Assembly (NCBI GenBank): GCA_002346535.1
Contig: DDZZ01000069.1
Location: 1-42,445 of the forward strand
Direction of reading: 5' to 3'
Origin: Opitutales bacterium UBA2995
Lineage (GTDB): Bacteria > Verrucomicrobiota > Verrucomicrobiia > Opitutales > UBA2995
DNA length: 42,445 nucleotides
Below, in pieces: positions 33,710 through 42,445 of this stretch. The notes beneath the pieces are model-generated. The model made no database searches, had not been told where the DNA came from, and saw only the letters and a program-made list of their open reading frames with translations. The position numbers were made by a program, and so were the translations under genes. Every line of letters begins with the position of its first letter. Position 1 is the first letter of the stretch.

Positions 33710-35152
33710 CTAGGCCAGAATGTCCTTGATCACTTTTCCATGCACGTCGGTGAGACGGAAGCGGCGGCCTTGGTATTTGTAAGTAAAGCGTTCGTGATCG
33801 ATACCCAACAAGTGCATTAGAGTAGCTTGGAAATCGTGAATGTGGACTGGGTTTTCCACGATGTTGTAGCTAAACTCGTCCGTTTGACCGTATGTGAAGC
33901 CTTTTTTGACTCCTGCTCCTGCCATCCAAATCGTGAAACATTTGGGGTGATGGTCGCGGCCGTAATTATCTTCGGTCAAATCTCCCTGCGAGTAATTGGT
34001 CCTGCCAAACTCACCGCCCCAGATCACTAGGGTATCATCCAAAAGACCACGTTGCTTCAGGTCGATTAATAAGGCGGCAGTCGGTTGATCTGTATCTCTG
34101 GCCTGGTTCTTAATTTTTGGTGGCAAATCATCGTGGTGGTCCCAGCCGCGGTGGTAAAGCTGAATGAATCGCACGCCTTTTTCAGCCAGTCTCCGGGCCA
34201 GTAAACAATTGGCCGCGAAGGTCCCCGGTGTCTTACATTCGGGTCCGTATAGGTCGAAAATGTGTTCAGGCTCGTTTGAGATATCAGCGATTTCAGGCAC
34301 CGAAGTTTGCATGCGAAATGCCATCTCGTACTGGGAAATACGTTCTTCGATTTCCGGATTGTTGAAGCGTTGCGATTGTCCTTGTTGCAGTTGGGCTAAA
34401 ACATCCAGTTGGCTGCGACGGTCATCACGGCTAACTCCCTCTGGGTTCTTCAGATAGAGAACGGGTTCTTCACCGGAGCGAAATTCAACTCCCTGGTGTT
34501 TTGCGGGCAAAAAGCCATTTCCCCAGAGTCGGGAGTAGAGCGGTTGGCCAAACCGGTTACGGGTAATTAATACAATAAATGACGGCAGGTCTTCGTTTTC
34601 GCTACCGAGACCGTAATCGATCCAGGAACCAATGGCCGGCCGGCCGGGAAATTGCGAACCACTTTGGATAAAGGACGATGCCGGGTCGTGGTTGATGGCC
34701 TCGGTATACATCGTTCTGATGAAACAAAGTTCATCGACAAGCTCGGCTGTGTGGGGCATGAGCTCACTCATCCAAGCACCTGATTGACCGTGGCGGGTGA
34801 ATGAGAAAATGGATGGGGCCAATGGGAAGGAGGTTTGGCCAGCTGTCATACCGGTCAGGCGTTGGCCTTTACGAACGGACTCTGGAAGCTCTTGCCCTAC
34901 CATATCCTCCAACAAAGGTTTGTAATCAAATAACTCCAGCTGCGACGGAGCGCCATTTTGGAAGAGGTAGATAACCCTTTTAGCCTTGGGTACAAAGTGG
35001 GGGAGAGCAGACTCAAAAGTCGTCGTTTCCGATCCGAACGATGGCTTAGGATTGATTAGGGACGCTAGGCCCAACGAACCAAACCCGAGGGAGGTCCGGG
35101 TCAAAAAATCTTTCCGACTTTGGATTTGGGTATATCTATGACACTCGCTCAT
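33710..35152 (-). CDS. DUF1501 protein, probably Tat-exported
   Basis: The 480-residue protein has a Tat-like signal with R-K instead of R-R (SRKDFLTRTSLGFGSLGLAS, residues 12-31). The family body includes VIYLFQNGAPSQLELFDYKP, MYTEAINHDPASSFIQSG, RFIQLYHRGWDHHDDLPPK, LVIWGGEFGRTNYSQGD, YGRDHHPKCFTIWMAGAGVK and HDFQATLMHLLGIDHERFTY. This is a closer match to the standard DUF1501 pattern than the copy at 13924. It starts 10 bp after the stop of the DUF1549/DUF1553 gene, so the pair forms an operon. The reaction is unknown; location is periplasmic. Confidence 0.9.
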   Translation of the reverse strand: MSECHRYTQIQSRKDFLTRTSLGFGSLGLASLINPKPSFGSETTTFESALPHFVPKAKRVIYLFQNGAPSQLELFDYKPLLEDMVGQELPESVRKGQRLTGMTAGQTSFPLAPSIFSFTRHGQSGAWMSELMPHTAELVDELCFIRTMYTEAINHDPASSFIQSGSQFPGRPAIGSWIDYGLGSENEDLPSFIVLITRNRFGQPLYSRLWGNGFLPAKHQGVEFRSGEEPVLYLKNPEGVSRDDRRSQLDVLAQLQQGQSQRFNNPEIEERISQYEMAFRMQTSVPEIADISNEPEHIFDLYGPECKTPGTFAANCLLARRLAEKGVRFIQLYHRGWDHHDDLPPKIKNQARDTDQPTAALLIDLKQRGLLDDTLVIWGGEFGRTNYSQGDLTEDNYGRDHHPKCFTIWMAGAGVKKGFTYGQTDEFSYNIVENPVHIHDFQATLMHLLGIDHERFTYKYQGRRFRLTDVHGKVIKDILA

Positions 35153-35162
35153 GAATTTTTAT

Positions 35163-38100
35163 TCAGCGTTTCATATAGGCGCCATCAAAGTTCATTATGG
35201 TGTTGGCTATCAGGACCAATGCCGCAGTTTGATTTTTTTCGAGATTATCATCCCGAGGATATTCGCCGACGCTTAGCAGAGCCTCTGCCGCTTCAGGAGC
35301 AGTCTCGTACCTTTCTAAAGCAGTTTCAAATTGTTGCTGCAAGAGTTGTAGCTCGGTATCGTCGGGATAGCGGCCGCAAAGCAACCGAAAGGCATATTGA
35401 ACCTGGCTTCCAATTGTGTTTCCTCCTTCATGCTGTATCCGTTCGGCTAGCACGCGTGCACACTCCACGAATTGAGGGTCATTCATCAAGACGAGGGCCT
35501 GAAGCGGTGTAGTCGTATTTTCCCGCTTCACGGTACAGACAGCCCGGTTCGGCACGTCAAATGCCAGCATTGCCGGGTGAGGGGTCGACCGCCGGATGTA
35601 GGTATACATGCTCCGCCGGTAAAGGCTTTCACCAGAATCCTGTACCCAACCCTTGTCTTTTGGCCGCATCCATATCCCGGGGGGTTGATAGGGCTTTACG
35701 CTGGGACCACCTACTTTTTGCACGAGCAGGCCACTTGCTTTTAATGCATTGTCACGAATCATCTCGGCGGTGAGTCTGTGGTTCGGTCCTCGCGCAAGGA
35801 AAATGTTATCCGGATCTTTGGTCCAATGTTCCGCTGTTGTCGCTGAGCTCTGTCTGTAGGTATTTGAGGTTACCAGGGTTCGCAACAGCTTACGGATGTC
35901 CCACTTGGATTCGATAAAGTAAACGGCTAGCCAGTCGAGAAGTTCGGGATGGCTGGGGAGTGCTCCCTGAATTCCAAAATCTTCGGGCGTATCCACGAGG
36001 CCCCTACCGAAGATCATTTGCCAGTATCGATTAACGGCCACGCGAGCTGTGAGCGGATTTTCCGGGCTAAGAAGCCAATGAACGAGTCCTAACCTATTTT
36101 TTGGGAGGTTTTCATCAAATGGTAGTACCTTTGACGGAGTGCCTGGATTAACCTCATCCCCGTAGGAATTGTATTGCCCTCGGTTGAGTACAAACGATTT
36201 CCGGGTCACGGGCATCTCTTCCATAACCATAATTTCGGACACTTCAGAAATCAAGTCTAATTTCTTGCCGGTTAAGGTTCGCAATCGAGCCTTTAAATCT
36301 TGACCCTCATGGCTCCATCGATTCAGGTGATGCTCCACGTAATCTTCCGTCGTTAAAATATCTTCCTCCAAGGATAATCCGGCATCCTTATTAAGCAGTG
36401 CCGCTACTTCCCTACTGGTTAGAGATTGATGAAACAATTGAACGTGATCGATGCTTCCGCTGAATACTCCATTCTCCCCAGTATAAAATCGTCCACTTCT
36501 ACCCACCATGACCGGTTTTTGTTTCCAGCCTTCCTGTTCCTCCCAAGAAACGATTATTGTCCGGTATAGATTGTCATTAACTGTAAAAGATGTGGCTTTC
36601 ATCCCGTTCACATAAAGCGAAGCACCATCAGCTCGTCCCGAGCCATCATAGGTAAACATCACGTGGTACCATTCATCCGGAGGAACCGAGATGTCGGCCG
36701 TAACTTGAAGGTAGTTATGCGGCCAAAAACCAATTAAGCGTAAGCTTGGTCGACTTTCTTCATCTAAAAATAAATCCCACCCGCGCCATGCATCAACTGT
36801 GAGGTCGCTGGAAATTCCCATGATGCTCTGGTTTTCCCCTTCTTTGTTGGAATTTATCCAGGCTCCGGCTGAGAACGCTTGATCCATTTCGAATTGACCT
36901 ACATCCCGCAGAAATACGAGATCATATTCTTCATCTAATTTTAGTGCCTTTTGTATTCGGCCTTCCACTACTTCGGGGACACCGGAGGCGACCGAGGTAG
37001 GATTACCATCAACCATCTTATCGATGGGCGTATTTCTTATGATCCTATGGATCTGACCTTTCCGCTTAATTTCTGCTGGTTGAATACTATCCAATGGGAA
37101 AAAGGCATCTGGTTTGGGAACATCTACACGTTGATTTCGGGCAGTATCCAAAAACTGGGTATCGGCCGCCAAATTCTTTTCGGCTGTTCTTATCTTTTCG
37201 AGAATCCTGGCGATCTGAGCGGAAATTTCGCCCAGGGCCTTCTCTTGTTCAGGCTCAGGTAACAACAAGACTGGTCCTGACGATCCACCACCTTCAGCCA
37301 CCATACCAATTTCTCGTTGGTTGTTAAAAAAAGCGGAGAACTGGTAGTACTCACTCTGAGAAATGGGATCGAATTTGTGGTCGTGGCATGAAGCACATTC
37401 CATGGTTAATCCAAGGAAGGCAGTAGCGGTGGTATTGGTCCGATCGAGAACATATTTTACCCGAAACTCTTCGTCGACTATTCCCCCTTCGGCCGAAACC
37501 GGATGGTTGCGGTGAAATGCTGTCGCTAATTTCTGCTCAGTTGTGGCATAGGGTAATAAGTCGCCGGCCATCTGCCAGGTAATGAAATCATCGTAAGGCA
37601 TATTCTCCTTAAAGGCATTGATTACCCAATCCCTCCAGGGCCAATGAAAGCGAGGCCGATCGACATGCATTCCCTGGGTGTCTCCATAACGTGACACATC
37701 CATCCACTCGAGCGTCATGCGTTCAGCGTGCTCTTCTGTTCCCAGCATTCGGTCGACTAGCTTTTCGTAGGCATCGGGTGAGTCGTCTGACAAAAATGCG
37801 TCGATTTCCTCCAAATCCAAAGGCAGTCCCATGAGGTCAAAACTCACTCGGCGAATCAAGTGCTCTTTGTCCGCTCCTGGGGACGGGCTCAGACCTTCTT
37901 GCTGAAGCTTTTGATATATGAAGTGATCGATTGGATTGGCCGCTTCCCAATTCGTCTGGCCTTTTTTCTGCAGTTCGGTTAAGGTCAGCGCCTCTCCTTG
38001 AGGCGGTTCAAAGGCCCAGTGCTTCTTCCACTTTGCGCCTTGTTCGATCCATTTCCAGATGGTTTCTTTCTCGGCCTGGGACAAAGTATGGCCGGTTTTT

Positions 38101-38435
38101 GGTGGAGGCATGAGGTCATCCTCATCTTCTGTAAAAATTCTCCAGATCATTTCGCTCTTGTCCGGCTTACCGGCCAGGATCGGGTAATAACCGCCACCCA
38201 GATCGCCAAACAATCCCTCCTGTATGTCCAATCTCAGGTCAGCCTCACGAGTATTCGCGTCTGGTCCATGACATTCGTAGCAACGATCCGCCAGAATGGG
38301 TTTCACGTGGAAATTATAATCCACCCTATCCTGGGCGCTTATTGCTGTTGTAGGATCTCCAATGTTGAATGAAAGCTGCCAGGTCAGGGCAGCGACAAGC
38401 AGTACCGCGATCAATACTATGCTTTTAATTTTCAT
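35163..38435 (-). CDS. Cytochrome-type PSCyt1-DUF1549-LamG-DUF1553 protein
   Basis: The open frame begins at 38501, but the ATG at 38435 opens the signal anchor (MKIKSIVLIAVLLVAALTWQ), giving 1090 residues. Domains in order are PSCyt1 with a haem site C52-Y-E-C-H56 and distal MPPPKTGHTLS, DUF1549 from about 165 (IRRVSFDLMGLPLDLEEI) with CASCHDHKFDPIS near 345, a LamG/concanavalin-like insert at about 440-680 (PDEWYHVMFTYDGSGRADGA, SIDHVQLFHQSLTSREVAAL), and DUF1553 in the last 300 residues (ARVAVNRYWQMIFGRGLVD, TPEDFGIQGALPSHPELLDW). The LamG insert suggests carbohydrate binding. Exported; function unknown. The DUF1501 gene follows after 10 bp. Confidence 0.92.
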   Translation of the reverse strand: MKIKSIVLIAVLLVAALTWQLSFNIGDPTTAISAQDRVDYNFHVKPILADRCYECHGPDANTREADLRLDIQEGLFGDLGGGYYPILAGKPDKSEMIWRIFTEDEDDLMPPPKTGHTLSQAEKETIWKWIEQGAKWKKHWAFEPPQGEALTLTELQKKGQTNWEAANPIDHFIYQKLQQEGLSPSPGADKEHLIRRVSFDLMGLPLDLEEIDAFLSDDSPDAYEKLVDRMLGTEEHAERMTLEWMDVSRYGDTQGMHVDRPRFHWPWRDWVINAFKENMPYDDFITWQMAGDLLPYATTEQKLATAFHRNHPVSAEGGIVDEEFRVKYVLDRTNTTATAFLGLTMECASCHDHKFDPISQSEYYQFSAFFNNQREIGMVAEGGGSSGPVLLLPEPEQEKALGEISAQIARILEKIRTAEKNLAADTQFLDTARNQRVDVPKPDAFFPLDSIQPAEIKRKGQIHRIIRNTPIDKMVDGNPTSVASGVPEVVEGRIQKALKLDEEYDLVFLRDVGQFEMDQAFSAGAWINSNKEGENQSIMGISSDLTVDAWRGWDLFLDEESRPSLRLIGFWPHNYLQVTADISVPPDEWYHVMFTYDGSGRADGASLYVNGMKATSFTVNDNLYRTIIVSWEEQEGWKQKPVMVGRSGRFYTGENGVFSGSIDHVQLFHQSLTSREVAALLNKDAGLSLEEDILTTEDYVEHHLNRWSHEGQDLKARLRTLTGKKLDLISEVSEIMVMEEMPVTRKSFVLNRGQYNSYGDEVNPGTPSKVLPFDENLPKNRLGLVHWLLSPENPLTARVAVNRYWQMIFGRGLVDTPEDFGIQGALPSHPELLDWLAVYFIESKWDIRKLLRTLVTSNTYRQSSATTAEHWTKDPDNIFLARGPNHRLTAEMIRDNALKASGLLVQKVGGPSVKPYQPPGIWMRPKDKGWVQDSGESLYRRSMYTYIRRSTPHPAMLAFDVPNRAVCTVKRENTTTPLQALVLMNDPQFVECARVLAERIQHEGGNTIGSQVQYAFRLLCGRYPDDTELQLLQQQFETALERYETAPEAAEALLSVGEYPRDDNLEKNQTAALVLIANTIMNFDGAYMKR

Positions 38436-38711
38436 TCTAAGTTTGTTAGGCAGGATCGGTATTATCGAATTTCGAATGCCGGTTTGTAAAGTTAGAATCA
38501 TCTTGAATAAAGGTCTAAAATTCCATAAGGCATTGACTCCGAATGGAATTGGTTAACCCTCACCCATTCTTATGCCATCCCGGAAGCCGCCATCTATCAC
38601 CGTTGAATCGACCGGTTCGTCGTTGGATTCTCGATGTTAGATGCTAGCCGTTTTGTGTTAGAAGTTAGTGCCGAGAAACCGGAAATGAGAGCCAAGAAGC
38701 TAGAATTGATG
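38436..38711. other. Intergenic DNA upstream of the cytochrome-LamG gene
   Basis: No gene is seen. Near 38634-38668 a degenerate short repeat of the TTAGATG / TTAGAAG type occurs (gatgttagatgctagc, then gtgttagaagttagtg). The promoter of the minus-strand cytochrome operon should lie at 38436-38550, but no clear -35/-10 pair stands out. Confidence 0.4.
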
Positions 38712-39488
38712 TATCGAAAAAGTTTATAGAAAGCACAATGGCCCTCGGTATGCCGTATTGTCACTGCCCTTCATGGAATCCCGTCAGTGGGAAAAGCATA
38801 CTGTGCATTACGATTTCTTTAGCGACGATTGGGTGGAGCGTTGTGACTACATCGCACGGGTCCATTGTTCTGAGCGGAGTGACGATCCCAATCTCATCGG
38901 CTACTTCTACAGCAACTGCCCCACATGGACTCACGACCGGGTCGAAAACAAATGGCGTGGCCCCATTTTGATCCGAAGAAGTTGGACTCGGAAACGGGAC
39001 GCGATGAACTAAGGGCTCTGGCGCAGCAATATTTCAAGACCACCCACGACGCAATTCGCCGCCACGATAAGCACCACCTCATTTTTGGGGATCATTATGA
39101 GGCCAATACCCATATCGCCATGCCGCTCATCGAAGCCGCAAAGCCATACATTGACATATTATCCTTTTAGGATTTCCGAAAACCGTTGGAGCATCTCGAC
39201 TATTGGCATAAGCAAACAGGTATGCCTGTTCTGCTGGCCGATGCTGCCGGCATCATCTGGGATGAAAGCGCTTTCACAAGGAATGACGGCGAATGGTATA
39301 CACGGGTGTTAAATAGTTTGTTCGAGAATCCCGGCTGTATTGGATTTCATCTTTGTGGTGCTTACCAGCAAAACAAAGCACGAGGACGAGATCTTCTCGA
39401 TGAATTTGAGAAACCGGACGTTGAAAACGTGAAGCTCATTCAAGCCGTTAATGAAAAGGTCAACCAAGTTATGGCTTCGCTTTCTTGA
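38712..39488 (+). pseudogene. Broken glycoside-hydrolase-like gene (agarase-like, 3' two-thirds)
   Basis: Frame one gives KHNGPRYAVLSLPFMESRQW, FFSDDWVERCDYIARVHCSE, DDPNLIGYFYSNCPTWTHDR and NKWRGP. A one-base shift near 38965 leads to FDPKKLDSETGRDELRALAQ, TTHDAIRRHDKHHLIFGDHY, LIEAAKPYIDILSF, a TAG at 39168, then in the same frame DFRKPLEHLDYWHKQTGMPV, LLADAAGIIW and GCIGFHLCGAYQQNKARGRD to the stop at 39488. Relatives are TIM-barrel (clan A-like) proteins often named agarase in Verrucomicrobia and planctomycetes. The TAG probably arose from CAG (S-F-Q-D-F). The N-terminal part is missing. The exact GH family is uncertain. Confidence 0.75.
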
Positions 39489-39539
39489 AAAGCAATCATT
39501 GCAAATTGTTGATTTTATTGGATTCCTAAGTGGAACAAG

Positions 39540-40544
39540 ATGGTTAATCGAATTTTAAGAGCCTCCGTTCCGACCCTGGCTGTCCTATCATTGATATGTC
39601 TTATGACGGTGCCTATGGGAGCAATTACCTTGAGGTTTGGCCACAGCACCGCTGCGACCGATAAAAGCCAGAATCACATTTTCGCCGTAAAATTCGCCGA
39701 GCTGGCCGAGGAATATTCCAATGGTGAAATAGAGATAAAAATATTTCCATCAAATCAACTGGGAAGTGAGCAAGACCGCGTTCAAAAAATCCGATTGCAG
39801 TCAAAGGTAATGACTTCTGTGGCGATAAGCAACCTGGCTCCTTTTGCAGAGTCGGCCGGTGTCTATTCTCTTCCCTACCTTTTTTCGAGTACTGAAGATG
39901 TGTTCAAACTGCTTAATGGGCCTTTCGCTGAAACCATCCAGGAGCGCGTATCCAAAGAAGCTGGTCTTAGGATTTTGGGATACCTGGTAACTGATTTTCG
40001 AGTCCTGACAAATTCCAAGAAACCCATCTGCAAGATTTCGGATCTCCAAGGACTTAAGATACGTGTCACCAAAAATCCATTACGTCTTGGCACTTTTAAA
40101 GCCTGGGGAGCCACACCCATTCCCATGGCTTGGTCGGAAGTTTTCACCGCTTTGCAACAAGGTGTTATCGACGGGCAGGAAAATCCGATCATCACCAATT
40201 ACGCCAATAATTTTCAAGAGGTTCAAAAATACATAACCCTAATCCATTACAATCATTGGATCGCCCCCGTTTTGATTGGGGAGCAAGCGTACGGCAAACT
40301 ATCACCCACGGTTCAATTGGCTCTCAACAGAGCAGTTGAGGATGCAGCCCTTCATGAACGCGCATGGGCCAGGGAGTACACTGCAAAGGCACTGCAAGCG
40401 CTGAAAGATGCCGGAATGGAAGTCTGTGTACCGGAAGACGAGGAAGTTTGGAGAGATTCTGCCAGAAGTGTTTGGCCTCAATTTTATGATCTGGTCGGCG
40501 GGAAAGATCTCGTGGATGAAGCTTTAGCCAGTCTCGCCGAATAG
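39540..40544 (+). CDS. dctP: TRAP transporter substrate-binding protein (DctP family)
   Basis: The 334-residue periplasmic protein has a signal peptide (MVNRILRASVPTLAVLSLIC) and then the DctP fold: ITLRFGHSTAATDKSQNHIF, IKIFPSNQLGSEQDRVQKIR, GVYSLPYLFSSTEDVFKLL, LKIRVTKNPLRLGTFKAWGA and PIPMAWSEVFTALQQGVIDG QENP. The Arg in L-K-I-R-V is the family's carboxylate-binding position, so the ligand is probably an organic acid such as a uronate or dicarboxylate; the true ligand is unknown. It is the first of three TRAP genes, with 23 bp to the next. Confidence 0.93.
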   Translation: MVNRILRASVPTLAVLSLICLMTVPMGAITLRFGHSTAATDKSQNHIFAVKFAELAEEYSNGEIEIKIFPSNQLGSEQDRVQKIRLQSKVMTSVAISNLAPFAESAGVYSLPYLFSSTEDVFKLLNGPFAETIQERVSKEAGLRILGYLVTDFRVLTNSKKPICKISDLQGLKIRVTKNPLRLGTFKAWGATPIPMAWSEVFTALQQGVIDGQENPIITNYANNFQEVQKYITLIHYNHWIAPVLIGEQAYGKLSPTVQLALNRAVEDAALHERAWAREYTAKALQALKDAGMEVCVPEDEEVWRDSARSVWPQFYDLVGGKDLVDEALASLAE

Positions 40545-40567
40545 ATTAATTAACACTACAAACAACG

Positions 40568-41080
40568 ATGAAGAAGTTTCTTAAATTTGTGGATCGCCTC
40601 GATGGTTATATCGCGGCCACTTTTTTATTGTTTACCATCGTTTTGCTGAGCACTCAGGTGTTCAATCGCTATGTCTTGGGCATTTCCTTTGCTTGGGTTG
40701 AGGAACTATCACGATTCTGTTTTGTTTGGTGCGTCTATTTCGGAGTGAGTATGGCCGTGAGGAGCGGTGAACACGTACGGATTGTCGCTCACCTCAAAGC
40801 TTTCCTGAATGCGAAAGCCTACACTATTATCGTGGTTGTCGCCGACCTTATCTGGCTGGTTTTTTCCTGCGTGATGTTGGTTGCTAGTATTCAGTTTTTA
40901 GGGACGACAGCCAAGTATCCGTTTATTTCACCTGCCATGGGTGTTTCAATGTTGTGGGTGTATATGATCGTTCCCTTGGTATTTACTTTAATGATTGTAC
41001 GCTTGATCCAGATCAACTACCTGAAATTCAGGTCTGAAAGATCGGTTGTGAACGAAGAACCCATTGAGCCCGGATTGTAA
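40568..41080 (+). CDS. dctQ: TRAP transporter small membrane subunit (DctQ family)
   Basis: The 170-residue protein has four membrane segments. Family marks are ATFLLFTIVLLSTQVFNRYV, the central FAWVEELSRFCFVWCVYFG and MAVRSGEHVRI, then a last helix ending QINYLKFRSERS. It forms the membrane complex with the large subunit encoded next, 3 bp after its stop, and works with the DctP protein to import an organic acid with sodium ions. Confidence 0.92.
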   Translation: MKKFLKFVDRLDGYIAATFLLFTIVLLSTQVFNRYVLGISFAWVEELSRFCFVWCVYFGVSMAVRSGEHVRIVAHLKAFLNAKAYTIIVVVADLIWLVFSCVMLVASIQFLGTTAKYPFISPAMGVSMLWVYMIVPLVFTLMIVRLIQINYLKFRSERSVVNEEPIEPGL

Positions 41081-41083
41081 GTC

Positions 41084-42379
41084 ATGGATGCAATGGGGAT
41101 AATGATTCTGATTTTTCTGGGGTGCATCGTCATAGGAGTACCTGTGGCGGTTTCTGCCGGTGTCGCCGCTATGATTGCATTGTTAATGATTGGGGAACCG
41201 CTACAAGTCATGGCGCTGACCGTTTATACCTCGGTAGACAATTATCCCTTGGTGGCCGTACCGTGTTTTATTCTGGCCGGCCTTCTGATGCAGAAATGTG
41301 GGCTGGCAAAAAGGCTAACCAATTTGGCAAATTCCCTCATAGGAAACATTCACGGGGGATTAGGATTAGTGAGTATTACAGGTTGTGGATTTTTTGCCGC
41401 ATTAACAGGTTCGGGACCTGCAACCACTGCGGCAATCGGATCCGTAATGGTGCCATCCATGAAAGAGGAAGGCTACGACGCTGGCTATTCAGGCGCGGTG
41501 GTTGCCTGTGCTGGCGGATTGGGTGTCGTAATACCGCCTAGCATTCCACTAATCCTATATGGAGTTATAGCGGAGGTATCGATTACCAAACTCTTCCTAG
41601 CCGGTGTAGCACCTGGATTACTCTTGGCCATCCTTCTAGGTGCAACCAATTATATATACGCCCGAAAACATGGTTACATTTCTTCGGAGCGGAAACTGAG
41701 CATCGCAAATGTGATGACCAATCTGAATGACGCAAAATGGGCCTTGTTTGCGCCCATCATCATCCTTGGTGGCATTTACAGTGGAATCTTTACACCAACC
41801 GAAGCGTCTGTCGTAGCCATTCTATATTCCCTTTTGATTGGATTCGTTTTCTATAGAACCCTGACCATAGTGGATTTTTTGGAGGCACTGCAGCAAGCCG
41901 CGAAACTGACCGGAATTGCGTTCATCATCATCTTTACCACGATGGTGCTCGGGGAGATTCTGACCGTTAACGATGTGCCGCAAAAACTCACCGCTGGCCT
42001 GCTGTCCATTACTGACAACCGCTACGTTCTGATCCTGTTGGTAGACTTCATGATCTTATTTTTAGGGATGTTTATGGGAGTAATTCCAATGCTCGTTTTG
42101 CTGACTCCGATCCTCATGCCTGTGATACTTACGCTGGGCGTCGATCCCATCCTGTTCGGAATCATCTTTGTTATTGCTGCTGAAATCGGATTTGAAACGC
42201 CGCCCGTTGGTGCGACCCTGTATATTGCCGTTCCAATCGCCGGAACATCAATTGAAAAAATCTCGAAGGCTGCGGTCTGGCTCATTCTCGCAGAGGTGGT
42301 TGGCCTGATTCTCATTAGCTGGTTTCCCATCCTTACATTGTTTTTGCCTGAGCTTTTTAAACCCATGTTGGGTGGTTAA
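41084..42379 (+). CDS. dctM: TRAP transporter large membrane subunit (DctM family)
   Basis: The 431-residue protein has about 12 membrane segments. It starts MDAMGIMILIFLGCIVIGVP and carries the DctM signatures YPLVAVPCFILAGLLMQKCG, FFAALTGSGPATTAAIGSVM, GLGVVIPPSIPLILYGVIAE, GIFTPTEASVVAILYSLLIG and IGFETPPVGATLYIAVPIAG. This is the ion-coupled channel subunit of the TRAP system. Length and order (P-Q-M) are standard, so the transporter appears complete and functional. Confidence 0.94.
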   Translation: MDAMGIMILIFLGCIVIGVPVAVSAGVAAMIALLMIGEPLQVMALTVYTSVDNYPLVAVPCFILAGLLMQKCGLAKRLTNLANSLIGNIHGGLGLVSITGCGFFAALTGSGPATTAAIGSVMVPSMKEEGYDAGYSGAVVACAGGLGVVIPPSIPLILYGVIAEVSITKLFLAGVAPGLLLAILLGATNYIYARKHGYISSERKLSIANVMTNLNDAKWALFAPIIILGGIYSGIFTPTEASVVAILYSLLIGFVFYRTLTIVDFLEALQQAAKLTGIAFIIIFTTMVLGEILTVNDVPQKLTAGLLSITDNRYVLILLVDFMILFLGMFMGVIPMLVLLTPILMPVILTLGVDPILFGIIFVIAAEIGFETPPVGATLYIAVPIAGTSIEKISKAAVWLILAEVVGLILISWFPILTLFLPELFKPMLGG

Positions 42380-42402
42380 TTCCAATTTGATAGATCCTTT
42401 CA

Positions 42403-42445
42403 ATGAGCGCAGCTTCTCAAACTGACTTGATCCCGGAGAACTGGG
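42403..42445 (+). CDS. Start of a further gene, cut by the window edge
   Basis: An ATG 23 bp after the TRAP large-subunit stop opens MSAASQTDLIPENW and stays open to the last base. Spacing and strand suggest it belongs to the TRAP operon. Fourteen codons are too few to name it; an enzyme of the imported compound's catabolism is only a guess. Confidence 0.4.
   Translation, partial: MSAASQTDLIPENW

Noticed and set aside
1..42445. CRISPR array, tRNA, rRNA, riboswitch or phage attachment site
   Set aside because: No regularly spaced identical repeats, cloverleaf-like sequence or conserved RNA core was noticed when reading both strands; a dedicated RNA search could still find small ones.

Overview
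The window looks like a chromosomal segment of a heterotrophic bacterium of the Planctomycetes-Verrucomicrobia-Chlamydiae superphylum, most likely a marine Verrucomicrobiota (Opitutae-like). This is inferred from gene content, not from a marker gene. Signs are three loci of planctomycete-type cytochrome proteins (DUF1549/DUF1553, DUF1587-DUF1592-DUF1588) each next to a Tat-exported DUF1501 or DUF1552 protein, several sulfatases, a ThuA-like protein, a giant calcium-binding repeat protein with a type-3-thrombospondin-like tail, few recognisable Shine-Dalgarno sites, and moderate GC content. No rRNA, tRNA, CRISPR array or intact mobile element was seen.

Layout. 1-6582: 3' part of a giant surface or secreted protein with eleven calcium-loop repeats. 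6583-6992: remnant of an IS3-type element. 6993-10098: a PQQ-type beta-propeller protein divergent from an allantoicase / ureidoglycolate lyase pair (last steps of purine breakdown). 10099-11599: decayed DNA holding broken membrane-protein genes and a broken SnoaL-type ester cyclase. 11600-16350: DUF1549/DUF1553 gene overlapping a DUF1501 gene, then a sugar-isomerase-like protein. 16371-19516: an SDR epimerase, a frameshifted haloacid dehalogenase, a sulfatase C-terminal scrap and a SLC13/DASS-type permease. 19517-21424: a glycosyltransferase scrap and an intact sulfatase. 21573-25537: zinc-type dehydrogenase, D-lyxose ketol-isomerase, a ketopantoate-reductase-like protein and an unusual triosephosphate isomerase paralogue, read here as a candidate sugar-catabolic group. 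25683-29593: a DUF1587/1592/1588/1585 cytochrome protein and its DUF1552 partner. 29634-32514: two scraps, a TauD-like dioxygenase and a sulfatase. 32530-38435 (minus strand): cytochrome-LamG-DUF1549/1553 protein, DUF1501 protein, sulfatase scrap and ThuA protein. 38712-39488: a broken glycoside-hydrolase-like gene. 39540-42379: a complete TRAP transporter (DctP-DctQ-DctM), followed by the first codons of another gene.

How it fits together (inference): sulfatases, the giant adhesin-like protein, the glycoside hydrolase remnant, sugar isomerases and two uptake systems suggest a lifestyle built on sulfated polysaccharides or host/algal matrix. The allantoin pair adds nitrogen recovery from purines. 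A second theme is gene decay: about ten broken genes are visible among intact ones, several with disruptions in all three frames and three being pieces of sulfatases. This suggests ongoing loss of a once larger degradative repertoire, although a few single-frameshift cases could be assembly errors.
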